Positions 17,941-26,769 are shown, counted from the stretch's first letter. The stretch is DNA of 64,000 nt from Tistlia sp040905785 (GCF_040905785.1 NZ_JBBDQW010000005.1:124001-188000); one strand, 5' to 3'. The notes: a model not told the origin generated them from the letters alone. Numbers and translations: made by a program.

Positions 17941-18984
17941 TCACTGGGTCGTGGCGGGCGCCGGCTCGGCACTTCCCGAGGCCGGGGCGGCAGCCCCGGA
18001 CTGGGTCCCGGACTGGGTCCCGGACTGGGTCCCCGACTCGGCCCCAGACTCGGCCCCCGACTCGGCGCCGGCGGCAGGCGACGCCGTGCCGGGCTCGAGC
18101 GGCCGCTGGTTCACGTCGCTGCGGAAGAACCGGAAGAACTCGCCCTCCGGCGGCAGCACGAAGCGCGTGGTCTGCGGCTGCAGGGCCGCTTCGTAGGCCT
18201 GCATGGTCCGGTAGAACTCGAAGAAGGCCGGGTCCTGACCGAAGGCGCCGGCCAGGATGTTCGTCCGCTCGGCCTCGCCGTCGCCGCGCAGGATCTCCGC
18301 CTGCCGCTGCGCCTCGGCCTGGATGACGATGGCCTGGCGGTCGGCCTCGGCGGTGATCGTCTGGAACTGCTCCTCGCCCTGGGCGCGGAACTCGGCGGCG
18401 TCGCGCTCGCGCTCTGCCCTCATGCGGGCATAGACCGCCTCGCTGACCTCGGGCAACAGATCGGCACGCACGATACGCACGTCGAGCACCTCGATGCCGA
18501 AGTTCGACTGCTCGGTGTTGACGGATGCGTTCACGTTGCTGGTGATCTGCGCCATCAGGTCGTCGCGCTCTTCGGAGAGGATCGCGGTCAGCACCGACTT
18601 GCCGAGCACGCTGCGCAGGGAGTTGTTGACGATCGGCTCCAGCCGGTTGCGCAGGTTGGCCTCGGAGATCGCGACACGGATGAACTGCTGCGGCTCGGTG
18701 ATGCGGTAGCGCACGAAGGAGTCGACCGTCAGGCGCCGCTGGTCCGCGAGCACGATCGTCTCGGCCTCGGGGTCGAGGTTGAGCACCCGCCGCTCCAGGT
18801 ACTGGACGTCCTGGATGAAGGGCACCTTGAAGTGCAGGCCCGGCTCGGAGATCGTCCGCTGGATCGCGCCGAACTGCACGATCACGGCCTGCTGGGTCTG
18901 ATGCACGGTGAAGGTGGCGAGGTAGACCAGGATGGCGAGTGCCACCAGGACGACGCCGCCGATCAATAGCGCGTTGGATCGCAT
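17941..18984 (-). CDS. hflC: HflC, SPFH protein of the HflKC complex
   Basis: A 347-aa inner-membrane SPFH/band-7 protein that, with HflK, encloses and modulates the FtsH protease. It has an N-terminal membrane anchor (LIGGVVLVALAILVYLATFTV), the band-7 domain (VQFGAIQRTISEPGLHFKVPFIQDVQYLERRVLNLD) and a helical region (AEFRAQGEEQFQTITAEADRQAIVIQAEAQRQAEILRGDGEAERTNI). The C-terminus is unusual: six 12-bp repeats (17996-18067) encode alternating ESGA and TQSG tetrapeptides in a disordered tail. It follows hflK by 15 bases. Confidence 0.95.
   Translation of the reverse strand: MRSNALLIGGVVLVALAILVYLATFTVHQTQQAVIVQFGAIQRTISEPGLHFKVPFIQDVQYLERRVLNLDPEAETIVLADQRRLTVDSFVRYRITEPQQFIRVAISEANLRNRLEPIVNNSLRSVLGKSVLTAILSEERDDLMAQITSNVNASVNTEQSNFGIEVLDVRIVRADLLPEVSEAVYARMRAERERDAAEFRAQGEEQFQTITAEADRQAIVIQAEAQRQAEILRGDGEAERTNILAGAFGQDPAFFEFYRTMQAYEAALQPQTTRFVLPPEGEFFRFFRSDVNQRPLEPGTASPAAGAESGAESGAESGTQSGTQSGTQSGAAAPASGSAEPAPATTQ
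17996..18067. repeat. Six 12-bp tandem repeats inside hflC
   Basis: Six consecutive 12-bp units, three close to CCGGACTGGGTC and three close to CCCGACTCGGCC, encode the repeated tetrapeptides of the HflC C-terminal tail. Period 12 keeps the frame, so copy number can vary without truncation. Confidence 0.85.
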
Positions 18985-18999
18985 GGCTGTCGCCCTCCT

Positions 19000-20157
19000 C
19001 TACTGCTGGCCGCCGGAAGCGCCGTTCGATTCCGGCGCGAGCAGCCGGTCGAACGGTACGATCGGCTGAGTGCCGTTGCCCCCGTCGCCGAGGTCGAAAA
19101 TCACCTTGTTGGCGTTGCCGAGCACGTTCTGCATGGTCTCCAGGTAGAGGCGCTTGCGAGTCACGTCCGGGGCCAGGCGATAGGCCTCGTAGACGCTGCT
19201 GAAGCGGTCGGCCTCGCCGCTTGCCTCGGCGACGACGCGCTGCTTGTAGGCCTGGGACTCCTCGATCGTGCGCCGTGCCTGGCCACGGGCCTCCGGGATC
19301 ACCCGGTTGCGGTAGGCGTCGGCCTGGTTGCGCTTGGTGTCGAGGTCCTGGCGGGCGCGCTGCACCTCCTCGAAGGCGTCGGCCACCGGCTGCGGCGGCT
19401 GGACGTTCTGCATGTTGATCGCGGTGATCGTCACGCCGGCCTGGTACTCGTCGAGGATGCGCTGGAGGGTTTCGCGGGTGCGCTGGGCGACCGCCTCCTT
19501 CTCCGTGGCGATCAGCGGCAGGATGTCGGTGCGGCCGACGATCTCGCGCATCGCGCTCTCGGCCGCCAGCTTCACGGTCAGCTCCGGGTCGCGGATGTTG
19601 AACAGGAACTGGCCGGCGTTGAAGATGCGCCACTGCACGGAAAAGTCGATGTCGATGATGTTCTGGTCGCCGGTCAGCATCAGGCTCTCGCGGGGCAGGT
19701 CGCTGACCGTCCCCGTGTTGCGCGTGTTGCCGCCGCGCACGACGTAGCCGACGTCGATCTGGCGGACCTCGTCGACCTGCGGCGTGATCGCCGTCTCGAT
19801 CGGCCAGGGCAGGTGCCAGTGCAGGCCCGGTTGTGCCAGGTTCTCCTGGTTGACCCACTGACCGAAACGCAGCACGACGCCCTGCTCGCCCGGATTGACC
19901 CGGTAGAAGCCGGACAGCATCCAGATCACCAGCACGACCGCGATGCCGATCATCAGGCCGCGGCCGTTGAAGCCGCCGCCGGGCAGCAGCTGCTTGAGCC
20001 GGTCCTGACCCTTGCGGATCACGTCATCGAGGTCGGGCGGCTTGGAGCCGCCGAAGCCACCCCCACCGCCGCCCGCCGGGGGCCGACCCCAGGGACCGCG
20101 GCCGCCGGAGCCGCTGCCCCATGGTCCACCACCTCCGTTGGACGATTGCCAGGGCAT
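19000..20157 (-). CDS. hflK: HflK, SPFH protein of the HflKC complex
   Basis: A 385-aa partner of HflC. The N-terminus is a Gly-, Trp- and Pro-rich cytoplasmic segment (MPWQSSNGGGGPWGSGSGGRGPWG), typical of HflK. A membrane span (GLMIGIAVVLVIWMLSGFY, about residues 67-85) and the band-7 domain (NPGEQGVVLRFGQWVNQENLAQPGLHWHLPWPIE) follow, then a long helical region (ARQDLDTKRNQADAYRNRVIPEARGQARR). It is first in the hflK-hflC-DUF2065-degP cluster and divergent from mrp. Confidence 0.96.
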   Translation of the reverse strand: MPWQSSNGGGGPWGSGSGGRGPWGRPPAGGGGGGFGGSKPPDLDDVIRKGQDRLKQLLPGGGFNGRGLMIGIAVVLVIWMLSGFYRVNPGEQGVVLRFGQWVNQENLAQPGLHWHLPWPIETAITPQVDEVRQIDVGYVVRGGNTRNTGTVSDLPRESLMLTGDQNIIDIDFSVQWRIFNAGQFLFNIRDPELTVKLAAESAMREIVGRTDILPLIATEKEAVAQRTRETLQRILDEYQAGVTITAINMQNVQPPQPVADAFEEVQRARQDLDTKRNQADAYRNRVIPEARGQARRTIEESQAYKQRVVAEASGEADRFSSVYEAYRLAPDVTRKRLYLETMQNVLGNANKVIFDLGDGGNGTQPIVPFDRLLAPESNGASGGQQ

Positions 20158-20202
20158 CCCCGATCACTCCCTCTTCGCTGATTTGATTTATCCGGCACCC
20201 TG

Positions 20203-20227
20203 TGGGATTGACCGCGGGGCAATCCCA
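20203..20227. promoter_or_regulatory. 25-bp dyad between hflK and mrp
   Basis: TGGGATTG-N9-CAATCCCA is a perfect 8-bp inverted repeat placed 46 bases above hflK and 73 bases above mrp, centred in the divergent promoter region. It could be an operator for a dimeric regulator. No known consensus was recognised. Confidence 0.4.
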
Positions 20228-20299
20228 TATCGGCCCCGCGAGCGTCCGGATCGCGTTCGCGTGCCCCGGAATATCGTGTAACAGGGGGAGAATTCAAGC

Positions 20300-21451
20300 A
20301 TGAGCGGACCGAGCGAGGCACAGGTGCTCGATGCGCTGCGGCTGGTGATGGAGCCGGACGGCGGCAAGGACCTTGTTTCCGCGGGCATGATCTCCGGCCT
20401 CGTGGTCAAGGACGGCAACGTCGGCTTCGCCATCGAGGTCGACCCGCGCCGCGGCCCGCAGCTCGAGCCGCTGCGCAAGTCGGCGGAGCGCGCGGTCGAG
20501 GCGCTGCCCGAGGTCCTGTCGGTCACCGCCGTGCTGACCGCGCACAAGCGCGGTGCCGCGCCCGGCGCCTCCGGACCGGCGCCGGCCGCGCGCCAGGCCC
20601 AGGGTATGGGAGGTCAGGCTACTGGCGGTCAGGGCGCGCAGCGCGCGCTGGTGCCCGGCGTCAAGACCATCGTCGCGATCGCCAGCGGCAAGGGCGGCGT
20701 CGGCAAGTCGACGACGGCGACCAACCTCGCGCTCGCGCTCTCGACCCTGAAGCTGAAGGTCGGCATGCTCGACGCCGACATCTACGGTCCCTCCCAGCCG
20801 CGCATGATGGGCATCAGCGGCCGGCCCAGCTCGCCCGACGGCAAGACGCTGAAGCCGATGGAGAACTTCGGCGTGAAGTGCATGTCGATGGGCTTCCTGG
20901 TCGCCGAGGACACGCCGATGATCTGGCGCGGTCCGATGGTCCAGTCGGCCCTGTCGCAGATGCTCCGCGACGTCGACTGGGGCGAGCTCGACGTCTTGAT
21001 CGTCGACATGCCCCCCGGCACCGGCGACGCCCAGCTGACCATGTCCCAGCAGGTCCCGCTGTCGGGCGCGGTCATCGTCTCGACGCCGCAGGACATCGCG
21101 CTGCTCGACGCGCGCAAGGGCCTCAACATGTTCCGCAAGGTCGACGTGCCGGTGTTCGGCATCGTCGAGAACATGAGCCTCTACATCTGCCCGAGCTGCG
21201 GCCATGAGGCGCACATCTTCGGCCACGGCGGCGCCCGGACCGAGGCCGAGAAGCTGGGCGTGGACTTTCTCGGCGAGGTGCCGCTCGACATCGAGATCCG
21301 CGAGACCTCCGACGGCGGCCGGCCGATCGTCGTCTCGCATCCGGACAGCCCGCACGCCCAGGTCTACCTGGCGATCGCCGGCAAGATCCGCGACAAGCTG
21401 TTCGGCCCCGACGCCGAGAAGCGCGAAGGCCCTCGGATCGTGATGGACTAG
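20300..21451 (+). CDS. mrp: Mrp/ApbC-type iron-sulfur cluster carrier ATPase
   Basis: A 383-aa cytoplasmic P-loop ATPase that carries Fe-S clusters to apoproteins. The N-terminal DUF59/MIP18 domain (residues about 5-85) is followed by a low-complexity linker (AAPGASGPAPAARQAQGMGGQ). The ATPase domain has a deviant Walker A (IASGKGGVGKSTTATNLA), LDADIYGPSQPRMMG, VDMPPGTGDAQLTMSQ and the cluster-binding CxxC in SLYICPSCGHEAHIFG. GGGGGAG lies ahead of the ATG. The stop codon lies in a 15-bp tandem duplication. Confidence 0.96.
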   Translation: MSGPSEAQVLDALRLVMEPDGGKDLVSAGMISGLVVKDGNVGFAIEVDPRRGPQLEPLRKSAERAVEALPEVLSVTAVLTAHKRGAAPGASGPAPAARQAQGMGGQATGGQGAQRALVPGVKTIVAIASGKGGVGKSTTATNLALALSTLKLKVGMLDADIYGPSQPRMMGISGRPSSPDGKTLKPMENFGVKCMSMGFLVAEDTPMIWRGPMVQSALSQMLRDVDWGELDVLIVDMPPGTGDAQLTMSQQVPLSGAVIVSTPQDIALLDARKGLNMFRKVDVPVFGIVENMSLYICPSCGHEAHIFGHGGARTEAEKLGVDFLGEVPLDIEIRETSDGGRPIVVSHPDSPHAQVYLAIAGKIRDKLFGPDAEKREGPRIVMD

Positions 21452-21466
21452 ATCGTGATGGACTAG
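21437..21466. repeat. 15-bp tandem duplication at the mrp/glcF convergent stops
   Basis: ATCGTGATGGACTAG occurs twice in tandem (21437-21451 and 21452-21466). Copy 1 carries the TAG stop of mrp and copy 2 carries, on the minus strand, the stop of glcF. Because CTAG is palindromic, a single copy would give both genes overlapping stops. Confidence 0.9.
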
Positions 21467-22797
21467 GTGGCCCGGGGCGGCTCGGCGAAAGCCGGGTGGT
21501 CCTGCAGCGGCTTCGGCAGCGGCCCGCCCGTCGCCCAGTCGAGCAGCCCGACCGTGTGCACCACCGGCAGGCCGGTGCCGCCCGCGATCTGGGTGATGCA
21601 GCCGATGTTGCCGGTCGCCACCGCCGGCGCCCCGGTGCGCTCGATGTTGGCGACCTTGCGGTCGCGCAGGGCCCCGGCGAGGGCGGGCTGCAGCAGGTTG
21701 TAGACTCCGGCCGAGCCGCAGCAGAGGTGACCCTCCAGGGGTTCCTTGACCACGAAGCCGGCCGCCTGCAGCAGCGCCTTGGGCTGGCGCCGGATCTGCT
21801 GGCCGTGCTGCATCGAGCAGGCCGAGTGGTAGGCGATCGCCTGGCCGGTCACGCGCCGGTAGTCGAGCGAGCCGAGCTCGTCGAGGAGCTCGGTGACGTC
21901 CCGGGTCAGCGCCGAGATCGCCGCCGCGCGGCCGGCCCAGGCCTCGTCCAGGCGCAGCATGTGTCCGTACTCCTTGACCGTGGTGCCGCAGCCGGAAGCG
22001 TTGACGACGACCGCGTCCAGCCCTTCGCCCTCGAGCTCGCGGGTCCAGGCCTCGACGTTGGCCCGGGCCGAGGCCAGGGCGGGCGCCTCCTTGCCCATGT
22101 GGTGGGTCAGGGCGCCGCAGCAGCCGGCGCCGCGGGCGATCACGACCTCGACGCCGTGACGGGTCAGCAGGCGGATCGTCGCCTCGTTGATCTCCGGCGC
22201 CAGGACCTGCTGCGCGCAGCCTGCGAGCAGGGCGACGCGCAACCGACGCGGCCCCTCGGCGGCGAAGACCTGCGGCCGGTCCACCGCGGAGGGTGCCGGC
22301 AGCGACGCCGGCGCCAACCGCAGCATGGCCTGGAGCCGGCCGCCGAGCAGGCCGCCCGCGAGGCCGGCGAAGGGCCGCGCGAACCAGGCCCCGATCAGCG
22401 CGAGGCGGAAGGCCCGGGGCCGCGGCAGCAGCCAGGCGAGCAGGCTGCGCAGCAGGCGGTCGGCCGGCGGCCGCTCGTACTGCTCCTCGATGCGCACGCG
22501 CGCCTGGTCGAGCAGGTGCATGTAGTGGACGCTGGCCGGACAGGTGGTCATGCAGGACAGGCAGGACAGGCAGCGGTCGATGTGGGTCACGGTGCGCACG
22601 CTCGGCGCACGCTCCTTCTCCAGCATGTCCTTGATCAGGTAGATCCGTCCGCGCGGGCTGTCGAGTTCGTCGCCGAGCAGCACGTAGGTCGGGCAGGTGG
22701 CGGTACAGAAGCCGCAGTGCACGCAGGAGCGCAGGATGTCGTTGGCCTCGGCGATCTCCGGGTCGGCCAGCTGTGCGAGGGTGAAGTCGGTCTGCAT
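21463..22797 (-). CDS. glcF: Glycolate oxidase iron-sulfur subunit GlcF
   Basis: A 444-aa electron-transfer subunit of the membrane-associated glycolate oxidase. Two 4Fe-4S sites are clear: C25-x2-C28-x2-C31-x3-C35 (CVHCGFCTATCP) and C76-x2-C79-x2-C82-x3-C86 (CLSCLSCMTTCP). Two CCG (DUF224) domains follow, with GAGCCGALTHHMG, NASGCGTTVKEYG and HLCCGSAGVY. It is the last gene of the glc operon, separated from glcE by an unknown membrane-protein gene, and it converges on mrp with almost touching stops. Confidence 0.95.
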   Translation of the reverse strand: MQTDFTLAQLADPEIAEANDILRSCVHCGFCTATCPTYVLLGDELDSPRGRIYLIKDMLEKERAPSVRTVTHIDRCLSCLSCMTTCPASVHYMHLLDQARVRIEEQYERPPADRLLRSLLAWLLPRPRAFRLALIGAWFARPFAGLAGGLLGGRLQAMLRLAPASLPAPSAVDRPQVFAAEGPRRLRVALLAGCAQQVLAPEINEATIRLLTRHGVEVVIARGAGCCGALTHHMGKEAPALASARANVEAWTRELEGEGLDAVVVNASGCGTTVKEYGHMLRLDEAWAGRAAAISALTRDVTELLDELGSLDYRRVTGQAIAYHSACSMQHGQQIRRQPKALLQAAGFVVKEPLEGHLCCGSAGVYNLLQPALAGALRDRKVANIERTGAPAVATGNIGCITQIAGGTGLPVVHTVGLLDWATGGPLPKPLQDHPAFAEPPRAT

Positions 22798-22851
22798 GGT
22801 GTGGGCTGTTCCGTTCGGTGAGCGGCGGCTCGCTGGGCGCCGGCGCCCGAG

Positions 22852-23949
22852 TCAGCCGCGGGAAGCGGACTGGCGATAGGACTCGATCGCCTGGTGCAGG
22901 CGACCCATGGGCGCCTCGACGAGGCGCTTGACGCTGCGTCCCCCCGGGTCGCTGCGGTAGGCGACGACGAGCAACTGCTCGTACTTCTCCAGGTAAGTAT
23001 CGAGCATCACGTTCCCGCCGACCATTGCGAGCTGCTGTCGCAGGTCGGCGCTCTCGGCGACCTGGAAATCCCGCGCGAGCAGCTGAAAGAAGGCGCCCTC
23101 GACGCCGCCGTTCAGGGCGTCGAGCGCCCGGTCGTAATCGACCGGGTTCGAAACGATCGACGCCAGGTCCATGGTGATGGCGTTGAGCTCCCGCGCGGCA
23201 CGCGCCTCGTAGCGCGCCAGCTGCTCCTCCGTGAGCGGCTGGACGGGTGGATCGGCGGCCTCGCGATAGCTCGGCGGCAGGGCTTCCAGCCGCGGCGCGC
23301 CGCGCGTGGCGCGGGCCGGGCGATGAGGCTCCAGGTCGTCGGGCAGGGGCTCTGCCGTCGTGTCCGCCTCCGCAGCGTGCGGTTCCGGCAGAGGCGCCCG
23401 CCGCGGCGACTGGGGCGGCGCGGTGCGGTCGGCGGCCTCGGCGTAGCGATCGGCGCCTTGCCGCTCCGGGGCCGCCTGGCGCCGCCCGGCCTCACCGGCC
23501 TCGGGCTCGCCGGGCCGGGAGTCGCCGGAGCGGGAGTCGCCGGGCAGGGGATCGAGTGCGGAGTAGGCGACCCGACCGGGCGCCCGGGTGGCCCGCGGGT
23601 CATCGGACAGGTGCTCCGGGCCGCGGCTCTCGCGCCACGCCTCGGCGAAGGGCGGCTCGGCGTCGAGCCCGGCCCGCCGCGGCGGGTGGGCCGGGGCCAG
23701 CGTACCCTCGGCGCCCCGGCCGAGGAGGAGGTCCTGCAGGCGGCTCACCCGCCGCTGCAGGCGGACCAGGCCCAGGGCCAGCCAGATCAGCGCGAGCGGG
23801 GCGAGGAAGAGCAGGCCGAGGGCCGGCCAGCCGTAGAGGCTGAATTCCTCGGCCTGGGCGAGCCCGCCCGGAATCGCGCGGAGGGCGATCAGCAGCCAGG
23901 CGGCGCTGAGCGCCAGCCCGACCAGAAGGTAGCGGAGCCGCGAACCCAT
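22852..23949 (-). CDS. Unknown membrane-anchored protein within the glc operon
   Basis: A 365-aa protein of no recognised family. Two hydrophobic spans open the protein (LLVGLALSAAWLLIALRAI and LGLLFLAPLALIWLALGLV), then a short coiled-coil-like stretch (RLQRRVSRLQDLLLG). About 150 residues of charged, Pro-, Arg- and Glu-rich disordered sequence with local repeats (GDSRSGDSRPGE) follow. The C-terminal 125 residues look folded (QLARYEARAARELNAITMDLASIVSNPVDYDRALDALNGG ... VMLDTYLEKYEQLLVVAYRSDPGGRSVKRLVEAPMGRL). It sits between glcE and glcF in the same direction with short gaps, which suggests co-expression. Start 23949 is chosen over the 24015 frame, which overlaps glcE more. Confidence 0.7.
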   Translation of the reverse strand: MGSRLRYLLVGLALSAAWLLIALRAIPGGLAQAEEFSLYGWPALGLLFLAPLALIWLALGLVRLQRRVSRLQDLLLGRGAEGTLAPAHPPRRAGLDAEPPFAEAWRESRGPEHLSDDPRATRAPGRVAYSALDPLPGDSRSGDSRPGEPEAGEAGRRQAAPERQGADRYAEAADRTAPPQSPRRAPLPEPHAAEADTTAEPLPDDLEPHRPARATRGAPRLEALPPSYREAADPPVQPLTEEQLARYEARAARELNAITMDLASIVSNPVDYDRALDALNGGVEGAFFQLLARDFQVAESADLRQQLAMVGGNVMLDTYLEKYEQLLVVAYRSDPGGRSVKRLVEAPMGRLHQAIESYRQSASRG

Positions 23950-23977
23950 CACCCGCCCCGCTGCGGCCCCGGGCGGC

Positions 23978-25201
23978 TCACCGCTCCGCGACCATGCGGC
24001 CGGGATTGAGGACACCGCGGGGATCGAAGCCTTCCTTGACGCGCCGCGAGAGCGCCGCCGCCAGCGGATCGGGCGGCTGGAACACCGGCACCGCCAGGCG
24101 CACCCGGGCCGGTGCCCGCAGCAGCGTGGCGTGACCGCCGACCGCGGCCACGGCGGCGCGCACCCGCTCGGCCCCGGCCGTCTCGCCGGGCGCCGTGCCG
24201 AGCCACAGCAGGCCGCCGCCCCAGTCGAAGAAAGTCAGCAGCTCGGGCAGGTCTTCGAGGGACGTCGCGACCTTCGGGCCCTCGGTCGGCGCGACCGAGA
24301 TGCGCCAGACCGCCAGCTCCGGGCGCGCCACGAAGGGCGCCAGGTCGGCGATCTCGCGCCACAGCGCGCGGGTCCGCAGGCTGTGCAGCTCCTCGAGCGG
24401 CGCGCGCCCGGCAAGCTCCTCGCGCAGCGCCGCACAGCGGGCCTCGACCGAGGGGCCGTGCCCCTCCAGGCGTACCGCCGTGACCGCGGCGCCCGCGCCG
24501 GCGACGAAGTCGACGCTCGAGCCGGCGGCGACGGCGGCCGGCAGGTGCGCAGCGCCCGAGACCTCGTGCGGCGAGCCCAGCGCCGCCGACAGCGCCTCGA
24601 CCGCCGCCGCGGCCTCGAGCCCGAAGAGCAGCAGCGTGCGCTGCTTTTCCGCCGCGGGCAGCACCTTGACCGTGAGGTCGGTCATCACCCCCAGGGTGCC
24701 GAAGGAGCCGGCCAGCAGCTTCGGCAGGTCGTAGCCCGTGACGTTCTTCATGACCCGCCCGCCGGACTTGAAGCGCTCGCCGCGCCCCGAGACCGCGTGG
24801 AAGCCGAGGAAGTGGTCGCGCGCGGCGCCCGCCTTGATTCGCCGCGGCCCGGCGAGATTCGTCGCAATGGTGCCGCCGAGCGTGCCCTCGCCGGGCGGCC
24901 GGCCGAAGAAGGGCGCCAGGTCGGGCGGCTCGAAGGCCAGCTCCTGGCGCTCGGCGGCAAGGGCTTCGCGGATCTCGGAAAGACCGGTGCCGGCGCGCGC
25001 CGAGAGCACCAGCTCGCCCGGCTCGTAGAGCGTGATGCCGGTCAGGCCCGAGAGGTCGAGGTCGCGCTCGCACTGCAGCGGCCGGCCCCAGCCGCGCTTG
25101 CTGCCCTGGCCGACGACCTCGAGCGGCACCTGCTCGGCGCTTGCCCAGGCGACCGCCTCGCACACCTGGGCGTCGTCCGTCGGCCTCCAGGCTTCGCTCA
25201 T
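23978..25201 (-). CDS. glcE: Glycolate oxidase FAD-binding subunit GlcE
   Basis: A 407-aa FAD-binding (PCMH/VAO-type) subunit. The core includes SARAGTGLSEIREALAAERQELAFEPPDLAPFFG, the FAD-pocket GEGTLGGTIATNLAGPRRIKAGAARDHFLGFHAVSGRGERFKSGGRVMKNVTGYDLPKLLAGSFGTLGVMTDLTVKVLP, and a C-terminal DPRGVLNPGRM motif. It begins 13 bases after the glcD stop. With GlcD and GlcF it oxidises glycolate to glyoxylate, passing electrons to the respiratory chain. Confidence 0.94.
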   Translation of the reverse strand: MSEAWRPTDDAQVCEAVAWASAEQVPLEVVGQGSKRGWGRPLQCERDLDLSGLTGITLYEPGELVLSARAGTGLSEIREALAAERQELAFEPPDLAPFFGRPPGEGTLGGTIATNLAGPRRIKAGAARDHFLGFHAVSGRGERFKSGGRVMKNVTGYDLPKLLAGSFGTLGVMTDLTVKVLPAAEKQRTLLLFGLEAAAAVEALSAALGSPHEVSGAAHLPAAVAAGSSVDFVAGAGAAVTAVRLEGHGPSVEARCAALREELAGRAPLEELHSLRTRALWREIADLAPFVARPELAVWRISVAPTEGPKVATSLEDLPELLTFFDWGGGLLWLGTAPGETAGAERVRAAVAAVGGHATLLRAPARVRLAVPVFQPPDPLAAALSRRVKEGFDPRGVLNPGRMVAER

Positions 25202-25214
25202 CGCGGGAGCCTGC

Positions 25215-26705
25215 TCAAAACCGCGGCAGATCCGGGAACGGCAGCTTGCCGCGGTGCACGTGCAGACGGCCGAGCTCGGCGCAGCGGTGCAGCTCCGGAA
25301 AGACCTTGCCGGGGTTGAGCAGCTGACCGGGATCGAAGGCGCACTTCAGGCGCTGCTGCTGCTTCAGGTCGTCCTCGTCGAACATCTCGCCCATCAGGTC
25401 GCGCTTCTCGACGCCGACGCCGTGCTCGCCGGTCAGCACGCCGCCGACCTCGACGCAGAGCTTCAGGATCTCGGCGCCGAAGGCCTCGGTGCGCTCCAGC
25501 TCGTCGGGCTTGTTGGCGTCGTAGAGGATCAGCGGATGCAGGTTGCCGTCGCCGGCGTGGAAGACGTTGGCGACGCGCAGGCCGTAGCGCTCGCTCATCT
25601 CGCGCATCCGCGCCAGCACCTCGGGCAGGCGGCCGCGCGGGATCGTGCCGTCCATGCAGAGATAGTCGGGCGAGATCCGCCCGACCGCCGGGAAGGCGTT
25701 CTTGCGGCCCGACCAGAAGGCCTCGCGTTCGGCCTCGTCGCGGGAGGCGCGGTTGTAGCTCGCGCCCTCGCGCTCGGCGATCTCGCCGACCCGTCCGATC
25801 AGGTGCTCGACCTCGGCGGCCGGCCCGTCGAGCTCGACGATCAGCAGCGCCTCGACGTCGAGCGGGTAGCCGGCGCCGACGAAGGCCTCGGTGGCGTGGA
25901 TCGCCGGGCGGTCCATCATTTCCATGCCGCCGGGGATGATGCCCGCCGCGATGATCGCGGCGACGCAGTCGCCGGCCTTCTCGCTGCTCGGAAAGCCGAG
26001 CAGCAGGGCGCGCGCCGTCGCCGGCTTGCGCAGGATGCGCACCGTCACCTCCGTGACGATGCCGAGCAGGCCCTCGGAACCCGTGACCACGCCGAGCAGG
26101 TCGTAGCCCTCGGCGTCGAGGTGCTTGCCGCCGAGGCGCAGCACGGTGCCGTCGACCAGCACGATCTCGACGCCGAGCACGTTGTTGGTGGTCAGGCCGT
26201 ACTTCAGGCAGTGCACGCCGCCCGAGTTCTCGGCGATGTTGCCGCCGATCGAGCAGGCGATCTGGCTGGAGGGATCGGGCGCGTAGTAGAAGCCCTCCGC
26301 CTCGACCGCCCGGGTGATGCCCAGGTTGGTCACGCCCGGCTGGGTGACGACGCAGCGGTTGGCGTAGTCGATCTCCAGGACGCGGTTCAGCTTCGACAGG
26401 CCGAGGGTGATGCCGTCGGCGAGCGGCAGCGCGCCGCCCGACAGGCCGGTGCCGGCGCCGCGCGGCACGATCTTGATGCCCTCGGCGTGGCAGTAGCGCA
26501 GCACCGCGGCGACCTCCTCGGTCGAGCCGGGCAGCACCACGATCATCGGCACCTGGCGATAGGCGGTGAGGCCGTCGGTCTCGTAGACGCGCAGCTCGTC
26601 CTCGTCGAAGATGACGCCGCCCGGGGCCGGCACGAGGCCACGCAGAGCCTCGACGATCTGCAGCTTGCGCGCGATCACGGCGCTGTCCGGCTCGGGCATC
26701 CTCAT
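25215..26705 (-). CDS. glcD: Glycolate oxidase subunit GlcD
   Basis: A 496-aa catalytic flavoprotein subunit. Motifs are VPMIVVLPGSTEEVAAVLRYC, VPRGAGTGLSGGALPLADG, CSIGGNIAENSGGVHCLKYGLTTNNVLG, GVVTGSEGLLGIVTEVTVRI, FHAGDGNLHPLILYD and GVLTGEHGVGVEKR, all typical of GlcD. The C-terminus has FDPGQLLNPGKVFP. ATG 26705 has GGGAG about 10 bases ahead and gives the normal family length; the open frame continues to 26891 without homology. First gene of glcD-glcE-unknown-glcF. Confidence 0.96.
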   Translation of the reverse strand: MRMPEPDSAVIARKLQIVEALRGLVPAPGGVIFDEDELRVYETDGLTAYRQVPMIVVLPGSTEEVAAVLRYCHAEGIKIVPRGAGTGLSGGALPLADGITLGLSKLNRVLEIDYANRCVVTQPGVTNLGITRAVEAEGFYYAPDPSSQIACSIGGNIAENSGGVHCLKYGLTTNNVLGVEIVLVDGTVLRLGGKHLDAEGYDLLGVVTGSEGLLGIVTEVTVRILRKPATARALLLGFPSSEKAGDCVAAIIAAGIIPGGMEMMDRPAIHATEAFVGAGYPLDVEALLIVELDGPAAEVEHLIGRVGEIAEREGASYNRASRDEAEREAFWSGRKNAFPAVGRISPDYLCMDGTIPRGRLPEVLARMREMSERYGLRVANVFHAGDGNLHPLILYDANKPDELERTEAFGAEILKLCVEVGGVLTGEHGVGVEKRDLMGEMFDEDDLKQQQRLKCAFDPGQLLNPGKVFPELHRCAELGRLHVHRGKLPFPDLPRF

Positions 26706-26769
26706 CGGCGCGCTGCTCCCTGGGGCCGGCACCGAGGGCGGCTTGCCCCCGCCGGCACGGATCGGCGAC

